Source: Sulfurospirillum diekertiae
Lineage (GTDB): Bacteria > Campylobacterota > Campylobacteria > Campylobacterales > Sulfurospirillaceae
Direction: 5' to 3'
Length of the DNA: 64,000 bases
NCBI RefSeq assembly: GCF_002309535.1
Contig: NZ_CP023275.1
Span: 1,426,001 to 1,490,000, forward strand
The notes under the pieces were generated by a model. It was not told where the DNA came from and made no database searches. It saw only the letters and a list, made by a program, of their open reading frames with translations. Shown here in pieces: positions 1 through 9,229 of this stretch. Position 1 is the first letter of the stretch. Every line of letters starts with the position of its first letter. The position numbers and the translations under genes are program-made.

Positions 1-177
1 GGGATTGAAAGTGGTGGTGGATTACAAAAGATGAGGCGAACGCATAACACAATGCTTAAGCAATGTGGTTTACCTCTTGATTGGATTCTTCATCAAATGG
101 GTCATGAAACGGATGAAGTTAATCGAAATCATTATACGGGAACTATTACGGTAGATGTAAGTAAAATTATTGCGTAA
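1..177 (+). CDS. Tyrosine recombinase (phage integrase), C-terminal end only
   Basis: The frame is open from base 1 to the TAA at 175-177 and gives 58 residues. It shows an R-x-x-H pattern (MRRTHNTML), a G-H pair in QMGHETDE and a tyrosine in NRNHYTG, which fit the last catalytic residues of a tyrosine recombinase. The rest of the gene lies left of the window. Three ACTGACA repeats and a tRNA-3'-end-like sequence follow it, as expected near the edge of an integrated element. Which element it served cannot be told from here. Confidence 0.7.
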   Translation, partial: GIESGGGLQKMRRTHNTMLKQCGLPLDWILHQMGHETDEVNRNHYTGTITVDVSKIIA

Positions 178-205
178 CTGACATTTACTGACACTCGTAC
201 TGACA
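177..205 (+). repeat. Three direct ACTGACA repeats after the integrase stop
   Basis: ACTGACA occurs at 177-183, 187-193 and 199-205. The first copy overlaps the integrase stop codon. Short direct repeats next to an integrase could be arm-type recombinase or excisionase sites, but that role is inference. Confidence 0.4.
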
Positions 206-249
206 CCGTGTATATTGTAGGTTGGGAATATCGTATTTTAGGGATTTAG

Positions 250-269
250 GGTGGTACTGAGGCCGGACT
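250..269. other. Possible att remnant resembling a tRNA 3' end
   Basis: Read on the minus strand these 20 bases look like the 3' half of a T-stem, a 7-base acceptor strand (CAGTACC) and the first CC of CCA. The resemblance stops in the T-loop. No complete tRNA is present, so this would be the copy left by integration into a tRNA gene. The rest of 206-573 shows no gene that I can support. Confidence 0.3.
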
Positions 270-573
270 AAAATATATGCTTCAACTACAGTAATATCAG
301 TCTTTAATTATTTTAATGTGGACAAGTACTGTCAAAAGTACTGTTATTTTAAAGTGTTTCAACTATCAGCTTATGCGTGATCTAGTTTTTAGGATGGGAA
401 CATAATTGTTATATTATTTTAATAGTAAAATACAAAAATCACTTCATTCAGTTAAAACAATATAATCTGCGATTCGTTTTATAACCCCAAATTAAATACT
501 TTTTCTGAACCAATACTCATTTAACTATAAAATATTTTAATTAATAAAAAAAATTGAAGTATTTAAAACTTAT

Positions 574-616
574 CTACAATTTCCCTACAACTTAAATGTA
601 TATTTACCATGAAAAT
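574..616 (+). promoter_or_regulatory. Orphan CTACA repeat promoter-like site
   Basis: CTACA occurs at 574 and 585, GTATA at 598, and a -10-like AT-rich hexamer at about 611. The spacing (11, 13, 13) equals that seen upstream of the AhpD-like gene at 14776. A strong GAAGGAGGA ribosome binding site follows at 653-661, but no intact gene does. Confidence 0.35.
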
Positions 617-887
617 ATATAAATTTAGATTAATAATGATGAAAAATAGTTAGAAGGAGGATTATATAAGTTCGGTTAGTTATTGTTTTGTTGACTTACT
701 GTTTGTAGTTTGCTCTCTTTAATTTTAGTGTTTTACTATTGATTAAGAGTATTGGTGACGTCTTTTTGTTTTGCTGTATGTTACCAATTGTTAAAAAACG
801 AACAAGTAACTTTTTTTATGGATCTGTGGTAGTTACAATTATCATAGGTCTTCATGTTAGCGTTAATAAATAGACATCTTGCAAAAC

Positions 888-1352
888 TCATTTGTATTCC
901 ACAGCAAAACCACGGTCAAAGTTGATTAATCCACATATCAAATTAAAGCGTAGATTGAATCGTTTTCTTCTGTTTCTGTATTTTTGGGTGAGTATCTGAA
1001 ATGTTTTGATTTTAGCATTCACATGTTCAACACATATTCTAGCACTTGCTTTTTGTCTGTTTTCCTCTTTTTGCTCCTCACTCAAAGGATGAAGTTTGGA
1101 GGCTTTATGGGGAATTTGACAATGGCTATGTTCTTTGGCAATACCCAGATATCCCAAATCAACATAAACACAGGTCTTGGGCATCAAGGGGAGATTAGAT
1201 TCTTGAAACAGTCTAAAATCATGTGTCGTACCTTTAGCGGTATGCACACACATAATCCTCTCCTCTTTATCAATCACAATCTGTCCTTTAAGGGTATGAC
1301 GCTTTTGCTTACCTGAGTAGTACTCTCTTTGCTTTTTTTGGGTCTTTGACAA
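888..1352 (-). CDS. IS5-family transposase, C-terminal DDE frame (copy 1)
   Basis: This frame overlaps the first by about 79 bases and is in the -1 frame relative to it. It supplies the rest of the DDE nuclease fold: an aspartate in YVDLGYLG and a glutamate in RICVEHVNAKIK. Its own ATG lies inside the overlap, so it could also be made separately. It ends 16 bases before the IS terminus. The rules of the frameshift are inferred from the A7 run and from the family. Confidence 0.85.
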   Translation of the reverse strand: MSKTQKKQREYYSGKQKRHTLKGQIVIDKEERIMCVHTAKGTTHDFRLFQESNLPLMPKTCVYVDLGYLGIAKEHSHCQIPHKASKLHPLSEEQKEENRQKASARICVEHVNAKIKTFQILTQKYRNRRKRFNLRFNLICGLINFDRGFAVEYK

Positions 1353-1747
1353 GGCGTTTCTGTCGCATCAATGACAACAAAAGAGAGGGCAACATCACTT
1401 TTATAGAGTTCTCTCTTGCTTGGCAATGAAAATCTACCAGACTTAATCAACACTTCTTCTACTTCACATACAATCCTTGAAGCCGTTGATTCACTCACAC
1501 CATAATCAAATCCAATATGTTCAAGGGTGCGATACTCACGATAATAGCCAAGCATCAAAAGTACTTTATTTTCTGGTGAAAGAGATCTCCTCCCTCCTAC
1601 ACCTAATCCTTTTTTACGATTCTCATCGTATTGCCTAAACACCTCTATCATTGCGTTAAATGTCTCTTCATTAACGCCAATATGGCGCTTAAAATCTTTG
1701 GGTTTATGCTTTTGCATTTGTTCATATTTTTTCATGCCTCTTGCCAA
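1274..1747 (-). CDS. IS5-family transposase, N-terminal frame (copy 1)
   Basis: This 157-residue frame holds the helix-turn-helix region (GVSESTASRIVCEVEE) and the first catalytic aspartate in FVVIDATETP. The start is TTG at 1747, or ATG at 1735 four codons later. Near its end lies a run of seven A's (CCC AAA AAA AGC) at which a -1 shift would move the ribosome into the second frame, as in other two-frame IS5-type transposases. The remaining catalytic residues are in that second frame, so only the fusion product should be active. Confidence 0.85.
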   Translation of the reverse strand: MARGMKKYEQMQKHKPKDFKRHIGVNEETFNAMIEVFRQYDENRKKGLGVGGRRSLSPENKVLLMLGYYREYRTLEHIGFDYGVSESTASRIVCEVEEVLIKSGRFSLPSKRELYKSDVALSFVVIDATETPCQRPKKSKESTTQVSKSVIPLKDRL

Positions 1748-1943
1748 GCATTTTTAGTGCCTTTTATTTGAGTTTTGCAAGATGTCTAATATTTATTAGC
1801 AAATAAATACAAAAATCAAGGTGCTAGCCCTATTACTTTCAGATATATATCAAAGTAAAGGTTAATTTAAGATTCAAATGAGATTTTAATTAGAATATGT
1901 TTTTATACTAGTTGAAACAAAACTATTTTTAGGAGGAGTTTAT

Positions 1944-3201
1944 ATGAAATTAGCAAAGTTAAGTTTGGCGACATTGATCGCTATGAGTTCAGTTGTGTAT
2001 GGCGCGGATACACTGGAAGATGCATTTAAAAATGGTAAGGTTAACGGGGAAATTAGAGCATTTTATTTTGGTCGTGATTATGATGCTGCTGCACATGGTG
2101 GTCCTGGAGCAACAGATTCTTCGTTAATGGCTTTTGGTCTAAGACTAAGCTATGAGGACGGCTGAATTAAAAGGATTTAGAGTAGGATTAGGTTTTCAAG
2201 GACAAAGTACTCCATGGGCTGATACTGATACGAAGCTGGACCATATGTTACCATGGGATTTAGGTGCATCAGGTGCTATTTTATCTGAAGCATACCTTTC
2301 TTACACTATGAATAAAACAGTCGTTAAAGTTGGTCGTCAGTACTTTGATAAGCCACTTATGAGCAGCGATAATCATGACGTAATAAAACAAGCAATTGAA
2401 GGTGTTACAATTGTTAGCAATGACATTCCTGATACAACACTTTATGCAGCGTATGCATGGAGAATGTCTTGGATGAAGGATAATGGGGTTAATAATGATT
2501 TTGCAAATTTTGGCAAGTTTGGCCTTTTGTATAATGTTATTCCTGGTGCTGAAGGTGGCGACTATGCTTATGTGGTGGGTGCGATCAATAAATCACTTCC
2601 AGATACAACATTGACATTGGCTTATGGTGAGGAAGATAAATCTCATTCTCTTTTTTTAGCACAAGCTGATTATATGCCAAAGATTAATGATAGCGTAACG
2701 TTAGTCACAGGTCTTCAGTTCTGGAATACAGAATTAGATGAAAGAAGTGTGGCTTGGGCAGATTCAACGGTTTACTCAGCCAAACTTGGTCTTAATGTTG
2801 GACCTGTTGGGGCTTATGTAGCGTATGCTAAGATTAATGATGGACGTGGCGCTTGGGGCGTTGGTATGACAGATGATCGCCCAAGACTGTATACTTCAAC
2901 ACTTACAGATGCTGGACAATTTGAAGCGTCAACTCAGTATGCTGTTGATGTACATGCATTTGTTCCTCAAATCGCAACCGTTCTTGGCGTGCGTTATGTC
3001 AATATTGATTTAGATGAAAAAGGTGCAGCATCATCACAGGTTGGTATTGGAAAGATTGATCAAACAGGTTTCTATGCTATACACAACTTCAGCGGTTCAC
3101 TCAAAGGTCTCTACTGTATGGGCTTTTATGAAATTGCAAATAATAGTAATGATGCATATAGCAGAGATGAAATCCGTTTTAGAGTTGGTTACGAATTTTA
3201 A
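1944..3201 (+). pseudogene. OprD/MOMP-like outer-membrane porin, frameshifted
   Basis: A good ribosome binding site (AGGAGG) precedes ATG 1944 and a signal peptide (MKLAKLSLATLIAMSS...VYGA). The first frame stops at 2163-2165. The next frame carries on from about 2157 through typical porin beta-strand sequence to a C-terminal phenylalanine (RVGYEF), a beta-barrel end signature. One extra G in the GAGGAC stretch near 2154-2160 explains the break; removing it gives a continuous protein of about 418 residues. Either the porin is dead in this strain or this is a base-calling error. The gene has its own terminator at 3249. Confidence 0.75.
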
Positions 3202-3248
3202 TAGCAATATATTTTTTCTAACGAAACAAGTATAGATCTCCTTGTAAT

Positions 3249-3288
3249 AAAATGGGTTTTGCATGTAAGTATGCAACGCCCATTTTTT
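3249..3288 (+). terminator. Rho-independent terminator after the porin
   Basis: AATGGG and TTGCAT arms pair with ATGCAA and CCCATT around a short loop, followed by a T-run. It separates the porin from the chemoreceptor. Confidence 0.7.
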
Positions 3289-3357
3289 ATTTACATGTAA
3301 AGCTTTAAATGTATGGCTTTACATGTAACTAAAAATACATGCTCAAGGATTACAGAT

Positions 3358-5244
3358 ATGAAATTGCAACAGAAGATTACACTTTCTATTGTGTTAGGAT
3401 TGGTCACTGGATTTGTTGTTTTTTTAGTCATTAACCATTCGATGATGAAAGAAACGACAAGTTCAGAAATTTATGAAAAGCTTAAAGATAAGTCATTTGG
3501 GTTGACTCAAAACATACAAAATTGGTTTGAATCAAAGCAACAAATCGCAAGTGCGTTAGCAGATGTTGCGCAAAAGATTGAAGATAGATCCCCTGAAAAT
3601 TTACGAAGCTATTTGAATCTTGTCAATAAATCTGCGAAGATAGATGCTTCTATGGTTTACTATAAAGGTATGCCACTTCGTCATACCGATCCTAACTGGG
3701 CACCTTCTCCTGAGCAAGAAGAAGCCAATATGCCATATCAAATGATGCTCTCCAAAAAATTTAAAGAACAAGCGATCAGTCCTATTATTAAAAGTCCTAT
3801 CGATAAAGTGACTGATTTGTTGGTTATTGTCTCTCCTTTTAATGGTGACAGTGAAGTGACCTTGGTTGTTGAGATTAAAGATATTAATGAAAAAGTACGT
3901 GAGAGTAAGTTTGAAGGTGGTTATGCTGCGTTGATAGGGGCTGATCACAAAATTATTGTTGATCCAAATGTAAAGATGCAAGGGAAGTCACTTTCTGAAA
4001 ATGCTCCTGAATTAAAGTGGCTGGAAGAGGAAATTTTTTCTAAAAAATCAGGTTTAGCTGACTATAAAATGGCGGGGAAAGAATGGATAGCAGTATTTGA
4101 TACCGTTGAAGCTACCGGCTGGAAAGTTGTCGTGACCGTAGACAAAGAAATTGCTTTTTCTAATCTAAATGCGCAAACTCAAAAATTACTCTTTATTAGT
4201 TTTGGCTTTTTCTTGTTAGGTTTGATTGGAATTTATGCTCTTTTAAAATGGCAGTTTAAACCACTGCACGCATTGCAGACGATGGTGAAAGATTTGTCAT
4301 CAGGAGAAGGGGATCTCACTCAGCGTTTGAAAGTGCAAAGCAAGGATGAGTTAGCGGATATTGCTACTTCAGTAAACCTTTTTATTGAAAAGATTCAAAT
4401 TTTACTTACCAACTCAAAAGAAAGTAGCAGTGAAAATGCATCGATTGCGCATGAACTTTCTACCACCTCTTTATCGGTAGGGAAACGCTCAGAAGAAGAG
4501 AGTTTAATCGTTTCCGCTTCCGTTACAGAGGGGCGCAATGTTTTGCAAGAAGTACAAAACGCTGTGAGTATTATCAAACATAACAGTGAACAATTAGATT
4601 TGGCAAATGTAAATTTTAAAACTATTCAAAAAGAGATGGATACAGTCAATTCAATACTACAAGTGGGTTCGAAAAAAGAAATAGAATTAGCAAAAAAACT
4701 TCAAGTTACTTCTGAGAATACAGAAGAAATAAAATATGTCCTAACCGTTATCGCTGATATTGCGGATCAAACCAACTTGCTTGCACTTAATGCCGCCATT
4801 GAAGCTGCACGAGCTGGAGAGCACGGACGAGGTTTTGCTGTGGTCGCTGATGAAGTTAGAAAATTAGCAGAACGCACTCAAAAAAGTTTGAGTGAAATTA
4901 ATACCACCATTAATGTTGTTGTTCAATCAATTGCTGATGCAAGTGGAGAGATGGATTTTAACTCTAAAGAGATATTTAAACTTGCAGAGTTATCCTCAGA
5001 GCTCAAAACTATTGTAGGTGATAATGCAAAAATACTTGAATCTACAATTGCGAACAATCGTCAAAGTGTTCAAGACTTTGTACACGTCAATGAATCAGTC
5101 GATACTATGATTAAAAAAATACAAGAAGTAGATACTATTGCAAGTGCTAATGCTAGAAGTATTGAAGAGGTAGCAAGTGCTAGTGATCACCTCTCTTCGA
5201 TGACTAATAAACTCGATAATGAACTTAAAAAGTTTAAAGTTTAA
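3358..5244 (+). CDS. Methyl-accepting chemotaxis protein with Cache-type sensor
   Basis: A chemoreceptor of 628 residues. TM1 is at about residues 8-28, a periplasmic Cache-like sensor runs to about 275, TM2 follows at about 278-300, then HAMP and a signalling domain. The conserved hairpin tip ([17 protein letters not shown]) is near residue 475-490. I chose ATG 3358 because AAGGA sits 8 bases before it and the protein then starts like its paralogue (MKLEKK) at 6618. The sensor region is closely similar to that of the histidine kinase at 6618, including the DASMVYYKG and EEANMPYQ motifs, so both probably detect the same ligand. The ligand is unknown. Confidence 0.9.
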   Translation: MKLQQKITLSIVLGLVTGFVVFLVINHSMMKETTSSEIYEKLKDKSFGLTQNIQNWFESKQQIASALADVAQKIEDRSPENLRSYLNLVNKSAKIDASMVYYKGMPLRHTDPNWAPSPEQEEANMPYQMMLSKKFKEQAISPIIKSPIDKVTDLLVIVSPFNGDSEVTLVVEIKDINEKVRESKFEGGYAALIGADHKIIVDPNVKMQGKSLSENAPELKWLEEEIFSKKSGLADYKMAGKEWIAVFDTVEATGWKVVVTVDKEIAFSNLNAQTQKLLFISFGFFLLGLIGIYALLKWQFKPLHALQTMVKDLSSGEGDLTQRLKVQSKDELADIATSVNLFIEKIQILLTNSKESSSENASIAHELSTTSLSVGKRSEEESLIVSASVTEGRNVLQEVQNAVSIIKHNSEQLDLANVNFKTIQKEMDTVNSILQVGSKKEIELAKKLQVTSENTEEIKYVLTVIADIADQTNLLALNAAIEAARAGEHGRGFAVVADEVRKLAERTQKSLSEINTTINVVVQSIADASGEMDFNSKEIFKLAELSSELKTIVGDNAKILESTIANNRQSVQDFVHVNESVDTMIKKIQEVDTIASANARSIEEVASASDHLSSMTNKLDNELKKFKV

Positions 5245-5246
5245 GC

Positions 5247-5879
5247 ATGTCAGATATGTCTTCATTTTTGTGTCAAGACTGTATTGTTGATTTTAAGCAA
5301 GATGTGATGAATATGCTAATTCACACCATAGAACTAAAAGATATCTATACATCAGGCCATTCAGAGCAAGTGGCTCGTTATTGTTGTTCAATTGGTAATG
5401 CTCTTAACTTAGGGTTAAAGGATACAATTCTTTTATACCAATCTGCTTTTATGCATGACATAGGAAAAATTCTTATTGATCCTAAAATTTTGCAAAAAAA
5501 TGATTATTTGACGAAAGAAGAATATGAGAGTGTTAAAAAACATTCTACTTTTGGAGCTCAAATGCTTCAAAATATCAATTTATTTCAAGAGCATGCTCAA
5601 ATCGTTAAACATCATCATGAAAGATGGGATGGAACAGGCTATCCAGATGGTCTTACAAATAAAAAGATACCATTTTTTTCCAGAATCATTGCGATAGTTG
5701 ATGCTTTTGATGCTATGACATCTATGCGAAATTATAAAAATAAATGCACATTTGATGAAGCTCTTAATGAGTTGGATCGTTGCAGTGGAACGCAGTTTGA
5801 TCCGGAACTTGTTTCAATTTCCGTGAAAGTCCTCAGTGCATTTATTAACAACAACGCATTCAATAAAAAAATATGTTAA
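5247..5879 (+). CDS. HD-GYP domain protein (probable cyclic-di-GMP phosphodiesterase)
   Basis: The 210-residue protein consists almost only of an HD-GYP domain: FMHDIGKI gives the HD pair, HHERWDGTGYPDGL the GYP loop, and AIVDAFDAMTS the following conserved helix. It starts 2 bases after the chemoreceptor stop, so the two are probably co-transcribed. No receiver or sensor domain is present, so input must come from a partner, perhaps the chemoreceptor. A second possible start is ATG 5259. Degradation of cyclic-di-GMP is the usual role of the family and is inferred here. Confidence 0.85.
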   Translation: MSDMSSFLCQDCIVDFKQDVMNMLIHTIELKDIYTSGHSEQVARYCCSIGNALNLGLKDTILLYQSAFMHDIGKILIDPKILQKNDYLTKEEYESVKKHSTFGAQMLQNINLFQEHAQIVKHHHERWDGTGYPDGLTNKKIPFFSRIIAIVDAFDAMTSMRNYKNKCTFDEALNELDRCSGTQFDPELVSISVKVLSAFINNNAFNKKIC

Positions 5880-5925
5880 AGTTTAATAATGACATATAAT
5901 AAAGTTTGATGAATAAAGGAAGACT

Positions 5926-6579
5926 ATGTTAGATGAAATAAGAACAATTACCATCAAAGAATTAAAAGAAGAGATCAAAGAAAATCTAGAATATGCTCAT
6001 CCCGAAAAAAATGAAAGTGTAGCTGCTGCCAATGCCTTTGGTGTACACTATGGATTTAAACCCTATGTAAATGATATTTTTTTTGCAACAGAAGATGAAG
6101 CGGTTGCCTATACGTTTAACACAGAAACAATCTATCAAAACATTAAAGAGCTTAATGATAGTGCAAAAGTTATTGAAAGTTATGATGATACAGAAGATAC
6201 CTTGTGCTATGCTATTTTTAATGATATTGATAAAATTGCTCTTAAACAAGTCTTTTTTAGCCCCAAATCACAAAATGAAATTACAATCAAATTTCTCTTT
6301 GAAGAAGAGCAACTTTGTGTCTCTGATGAGAGTTCTCTAATGTTTACATGTAAACTAATGGATAGCGGTGAGACTGTATGGAACGAGGAAGAAAGTATTG
6401 AATTAATGTTCGAAAAAGAAGGGATTTTATACCCTGAGAATATTCGTAAGTTAGTAGAGGGCTTGTGGCTTTCTTGGAGAAACTATGAAAGAACTCTTGA
6501 AGAACTTGAAAAAGATCTAAATGCTTTAGTAGCATGGATTAATGCAATGACAAAAACAAAGCCCAATTTTATAGAATAA
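5926..6579 (+). CDS. Uncharacterised acidic protein
   Basis: A soluble 217-residue protein with no family I recognise. It is rich in Glu and Asp, has no signal peptide or membrane segment, and ends in a predicted helical stretch (YERTLEELEKDLNALVAWINAM). AAAGGAAG precedes the ATG. It sits between the HD-GYP protein and the sensor kinase that shares its sensor with the chemoreceptor, so a signalling role is possible, but nothing in the sequence shows one. One full TTTACATGTAAA palindrome lies inside it at 6343. Confidence 0.7.
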   Translation: MLDEIRTITIKELKEEIKENLEYAHPEKNESVAAANAFGVHYGFKPYVNDIFFATEDEAVAYTFNTETIYQNIKELNDSAKVIESYDDTEDTLCYAIFNDIDKIALKQVFFSPKSQNEITIKFLFEEEQLCVSDESSLMFTCKLMDSGETVWNEEESIELMFEKEGILYPENIRKLVEGLWLSWRNYERTLEELEKDLNALVAWINAMTKTKPNFIE

Positions 6580-6617
6580 GTTGAAAGTTTTTATAATTCA
6601 TGAGAAAGGAAAGCTAA

Positions 6618-8300
6618 ATGAAGTTGGAAAAAAAGATTATCCTTTCTATTATGGGAGGTATGCTCTTAGGATTTACGGCATTTCTTAGTATCAACTATTC
6701 TATGATGTATGAAACAACCAGTACAGAAATCTATGATAAACTTAAAGGTAAATCTGCTGATTTAACACGAGATATTGAAGAATGGTTGGGAGATAAGCAG
6801 CGAACAGCTCTTGCTTTGGCTCGGCGTGCACAGAATCTTCAAGATAGATCACCTGCTAATGTACGAAACTATCTCTACCTCGTCAATCAATCTGCCAATA
6901 TTGATGCTTCTATGGTTTACTACAAAGGTCAAACCCTCATTCATACAGAACCTGACTGGGCACTTACTCCACAAGAGGAAGAAGCCAATATGCCTTATCA
7001 AACGATGTTGGCTAATGGTTTTAATCCTACAATCAGTAAAGTTTTTAAAAGCCCTATTAATAAAATTGATAATATGGTTGCGGCGATTGCTCCTTTTAAT
7101 GGAGATAGTGTGGCAACGTTGGTTGTTGAGATTAAAGATGTGGAAGAAAAAGTTTCTTCGAGTAACTTGGATGGAGGTTTTGCAGCACTTATCGATGTAG
7201 ACCGAAGACTTCTTGTTGATCCAAATCCTAATTTTATCGGTAAGAAAATTTCTGAATTTAATCCAGAACTTGGCTGGATGGAAGAAAAAATATTTGCACT
7301 AAAGTCAGGATATATTGAATACCTTGTAAAGGGGAAAGTTTATTTGGCTTTTTTTGATACGATTGAATCTACAGGATGGAAAGTGGTACTCACGTTAAAA
7401 AAAGAAACTGCTTTTGCAAATTTGACGGTGCAAACAAAGAAGTTGATCTTGATTAGTGTAATCTTTTTTATTCTAGGTGCTATATTTATTGTTATCATTA
7501 ATATTTTACATGAATATTGGAGACGCGAAATTGAGCTGAAACGAGATGAATATGAGTTTATTTTAGCACATCGTTCTCGCATCAGTGAGATAGGTGAACT
7601 CATCTCTGGGATTAATCATCAATTGCATCAACCTTTGAATTCTTTAAGTCTTTTATCCTCTTCAATGCTTTCCAAATCAAAAAATAAAACACTGACTTCT
7701 GAAGTTTTAGAAGAGAACCTTATCATGTCTCAAAAAGCTATTGCGCTTATGTCTACGACTATTGGGATGTTTCGAAACTTTTATAGGTTTGATGGAAATG
7801 CCACTACTTTTTGCTTAAAACAGTGTATAGACGGGGTTTTACAAGTTCTTTATATTGATTTTTCTCGTCACAATATCAGTGTTGAGATTGACTGTGATAG
7901 ATGTGACATGTTAAACATTACTTCTGTAGATAACTTCATTCAACAAGTATTACTGGTTCTGCTTCAAAATGCAAAAGAAGCATTACTGATGACGAATGAC
8001 AGAATAGATAATAAAATACAAATCCATGTTTCTCTTGATGGTGAATTAGTCAACGTTGATATTGCAGATTGGGGAGAGGGAATTAGTAAAGCGATTGAAG
8101 AAAAACTTTTTGACAATATTAAAAGTTCTAAAAAAACTTTAGGCAGTGGTATTGGGCTTTATTTTGCAAGAAAATTAGCCAGAGAAAAACTCAAAGGTGA
8201 TCTTGTATTGGTGCAATCTTCAATGCCAACAATATTTAGATTTTCTTTTAAAAATTATTTATCTCCAAAGGAGCAAAACGATGCATCTGCAAACGCTTAA
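6618..8300 (+). CDS. Sensor histidine kinase with chemoreceptor-like Cache sensor
   Basis: A membrane kinase of 560 residues. TM1 lies at about 8-27, the periplasmic sensor at 28-275, TM2 at 276-297. The phospho-acceptor box GINHQLHQPLN has H334, and the ATPase domain has the N-box (LQNAKEAL) and G-boxes (DWGEGIS, GSGIGLYFARK). Its sensor is a clear paralogue of that in the chemoreceptor at 3358. The stop overlaps the response regulator start by 20 bases, which makes them a pair. Target genes are unknown; the neighbouring porin and fcc operons are candidates. Confidence 0.9.
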   Translation: MKLEKKIILSIMGGMLLGFTAFLSINYSMMYETTSTEIYDKLKGKSADLTRDIEEWLGDKQRTALALARRAQNLQDRSPANVRNYLYLVNQSANIDASMVYYKGQTLIHTEPDWALTPQEEEANMPYQTMLANGFNPTISKVFKSPINKIDNMVAAIAPFNGDSVATLVVEIKDVEEKVSSSNLDGGFAALIDVDRRLLVDPNPNFIGKKISEFNPELGWMEEKIFALKSGYIEYLVKGKVYLAFFDTIESTGWKVVLTLKKETAFANLTVQTKKLILISVIFFILGAIFIVIINILHEYWRREIELKRDEYEFILAHRSRISEIGELISGINHQLHQPLNSLSLLSSSMLSKSKNKTLTSEVLEENLIMSQKAIALMSTTIGMFRNFYRFDGNATTFCLKQCIDGVLQVLYIDFSRHNISVEIDCDRCDMLNITSVDNFIQQVLLVLLQNAKEALLMTNDRIDNKIQIHVSLDGELVNVDIADWGEGISKAIEEKLFDNIKSSKKTLGSGIGLYFARKLAREKLKGDLVLVQSSMPTIFRFSFKNYLSPKEQNDASANA

Positions 8301-8970
8301 TTTACTTAATGATATCTGTGTACTTATAGTCGAAGATGATGAGATTGCAAGAACGACGATTAAACAAGATATTAAGCCCTATTGCAAAGCTTGCTATGAA
8401 GCGGCAGATGGACTAAGTGGATTGCAAAGTTTTAAAGAACATCATATTGATGTTATTATCACGGATATTCATATGCCTGGTATTAATGGACTGGATATGA
8501 TTAAAGAGATATTAAAACTCAAATCCGAACAATTGTTTATCGTTATGACTTCTTATGATAATGATAAAAACTTGATTGAGAGTATGAAAGAGGGAGCGTG
8601 TAGTTTTTTGCGTAAGCCTTTAGATATAGAAGAGTTACAAACAGCTCTTATAATGAGTTTAGGAAGAATCAAATATACGACAAAAATTCTTAGTGAAAGT
8701 GTTTATATTGATTACCAAAAAGAGATTATATATATAGATAATCAACCTGTTTTTCTCTCACATACAAGCAATAAAATATTTTGGTTATTGTCTTACAATA
8801 TAGGTCGTTTGGTTTCTTATAATATGATAGAAGATTACATTTACGATGGCGAATCTGTTAATAAAAATATCTTACACAATGCTATCCTGAGAATTAAAAA
8901 ACAACTTCACTCTATTGATATTGAAAACATCCCAAGTGAAGGATATATTTTAAAAGTTAAAACATTGTAA
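8281..8970 (+). CDS. OmpR-type response regulator
   Basis: 229 residues starting at ATG 8281, which has AAAGGAG 8 bases upstream; a longer frame upstream lies wholly inside the kinase gene. Receiver domain: acidic pocket VEDDE at 18-21, phospho-acceptor D62 in ITDIHMP, and a K in LRKPLD. The C-terminal part (FLSHTSNKIFWLLSYN onward, then the recognition helix region) is a winged-helix DNA-binding domain of the OmpR type. It works with the overlapping kinase. It is less similar to the two DISM-linked regulators further on. Confidence 0.9.
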   Translation: MHLQTLNLLNDICVLIVEDDEIARTTIKQDIKPYCKACYEAADGLSGLQSFKEHHIDVIITDIHMPGINGLDMIKEILKLKSEQLFIVMTSYDNDKNLIESMKEGACSFLRKPLDIEELQTALIMSLGRIKYTTKILSESVYIDYQKEIIYIDNQPVFLSHTSNKIFWLLSYNIGRLVSYNMIEDYIYDGESVNKNILHNAILRIKKQLHSIDIENIPSEGYILKVKTL

Positions 8971-9229
8971 TTAGTTTTAGCGAGTCAAATTAACTATCAA
9001 AAAATTTATTTCTGAAGCAAATGATTAAATGTACAGGACAGAATAGTGTTTTTGTTTGTGTACAAGGATATTTTATAAAGTAAAACTACTTCATTACATG
9101 GTTTACATGTAAGCATTTTCTATCTTCAACACCTCCTTTAATTTTAAGTTTTTTTTAATTTTCAGATGAGTTCTCTGATAGTGTATTGCTTTATACTTAA
9201 ACTTAGAAATTAAAAAGAAAGGTTGTAAC

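Larger units (their letters stand above)
872..1787. mobile_element. IS5-family insertion sequence, copy 1 (916 bp)
   Basis: The element is bounded by perfect 19-bp inverted repeats (AGACATCTTGCAAAACTCA at the left end) and flanked by the 3-bp direct repeat AAT (869-871 and 1788-1790). It carries two overlapping transposase frames on the minus strand. As far as I can compare by eye it is identical to the second copy at 24955-25870, so transposition was recent. Size, two-frame transposase and 3-bp target duplication fit the IS5 family. Confidence 0.9.
664..1858 (+). pseudogene. Degraded small membrane protein gene (DUF4405-like), split by an IS
   Basis: After the Shine-Dalgarno-like GAAGGAGGA there is no start codon, and in-frame stops occur at 667 and 706. 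From 709 the frame is open up to the IS at 872. Removing the IS and one target copy keeps it open to the TAA at 1856-1858. The translation is hydrophobic. Its segment before the IS (KKRTSNFFYG...GLHVSVNK) resembles the third membrane segment of the DUF4405-like protein encoded at 26583 (KKMALFTGVL...YGVGINK). I infer a decayed paralogue; the similarity is short. Confidence 0.35.

Noticed and set aside
984..1316. 110-codon plus-strand frame inside IS copy 1 (and its twin at 25067-25399)
   Set aside because: It is antisense to the transposase and appears identically in both IS copies only because the IS is identical; no ribosome site or family features.
6344..6535. Minus-strand frame within the unknown gene at 5926
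   Set aside because: The plus-strand gene has the ribosome site, length and context; this is a shadow frame.
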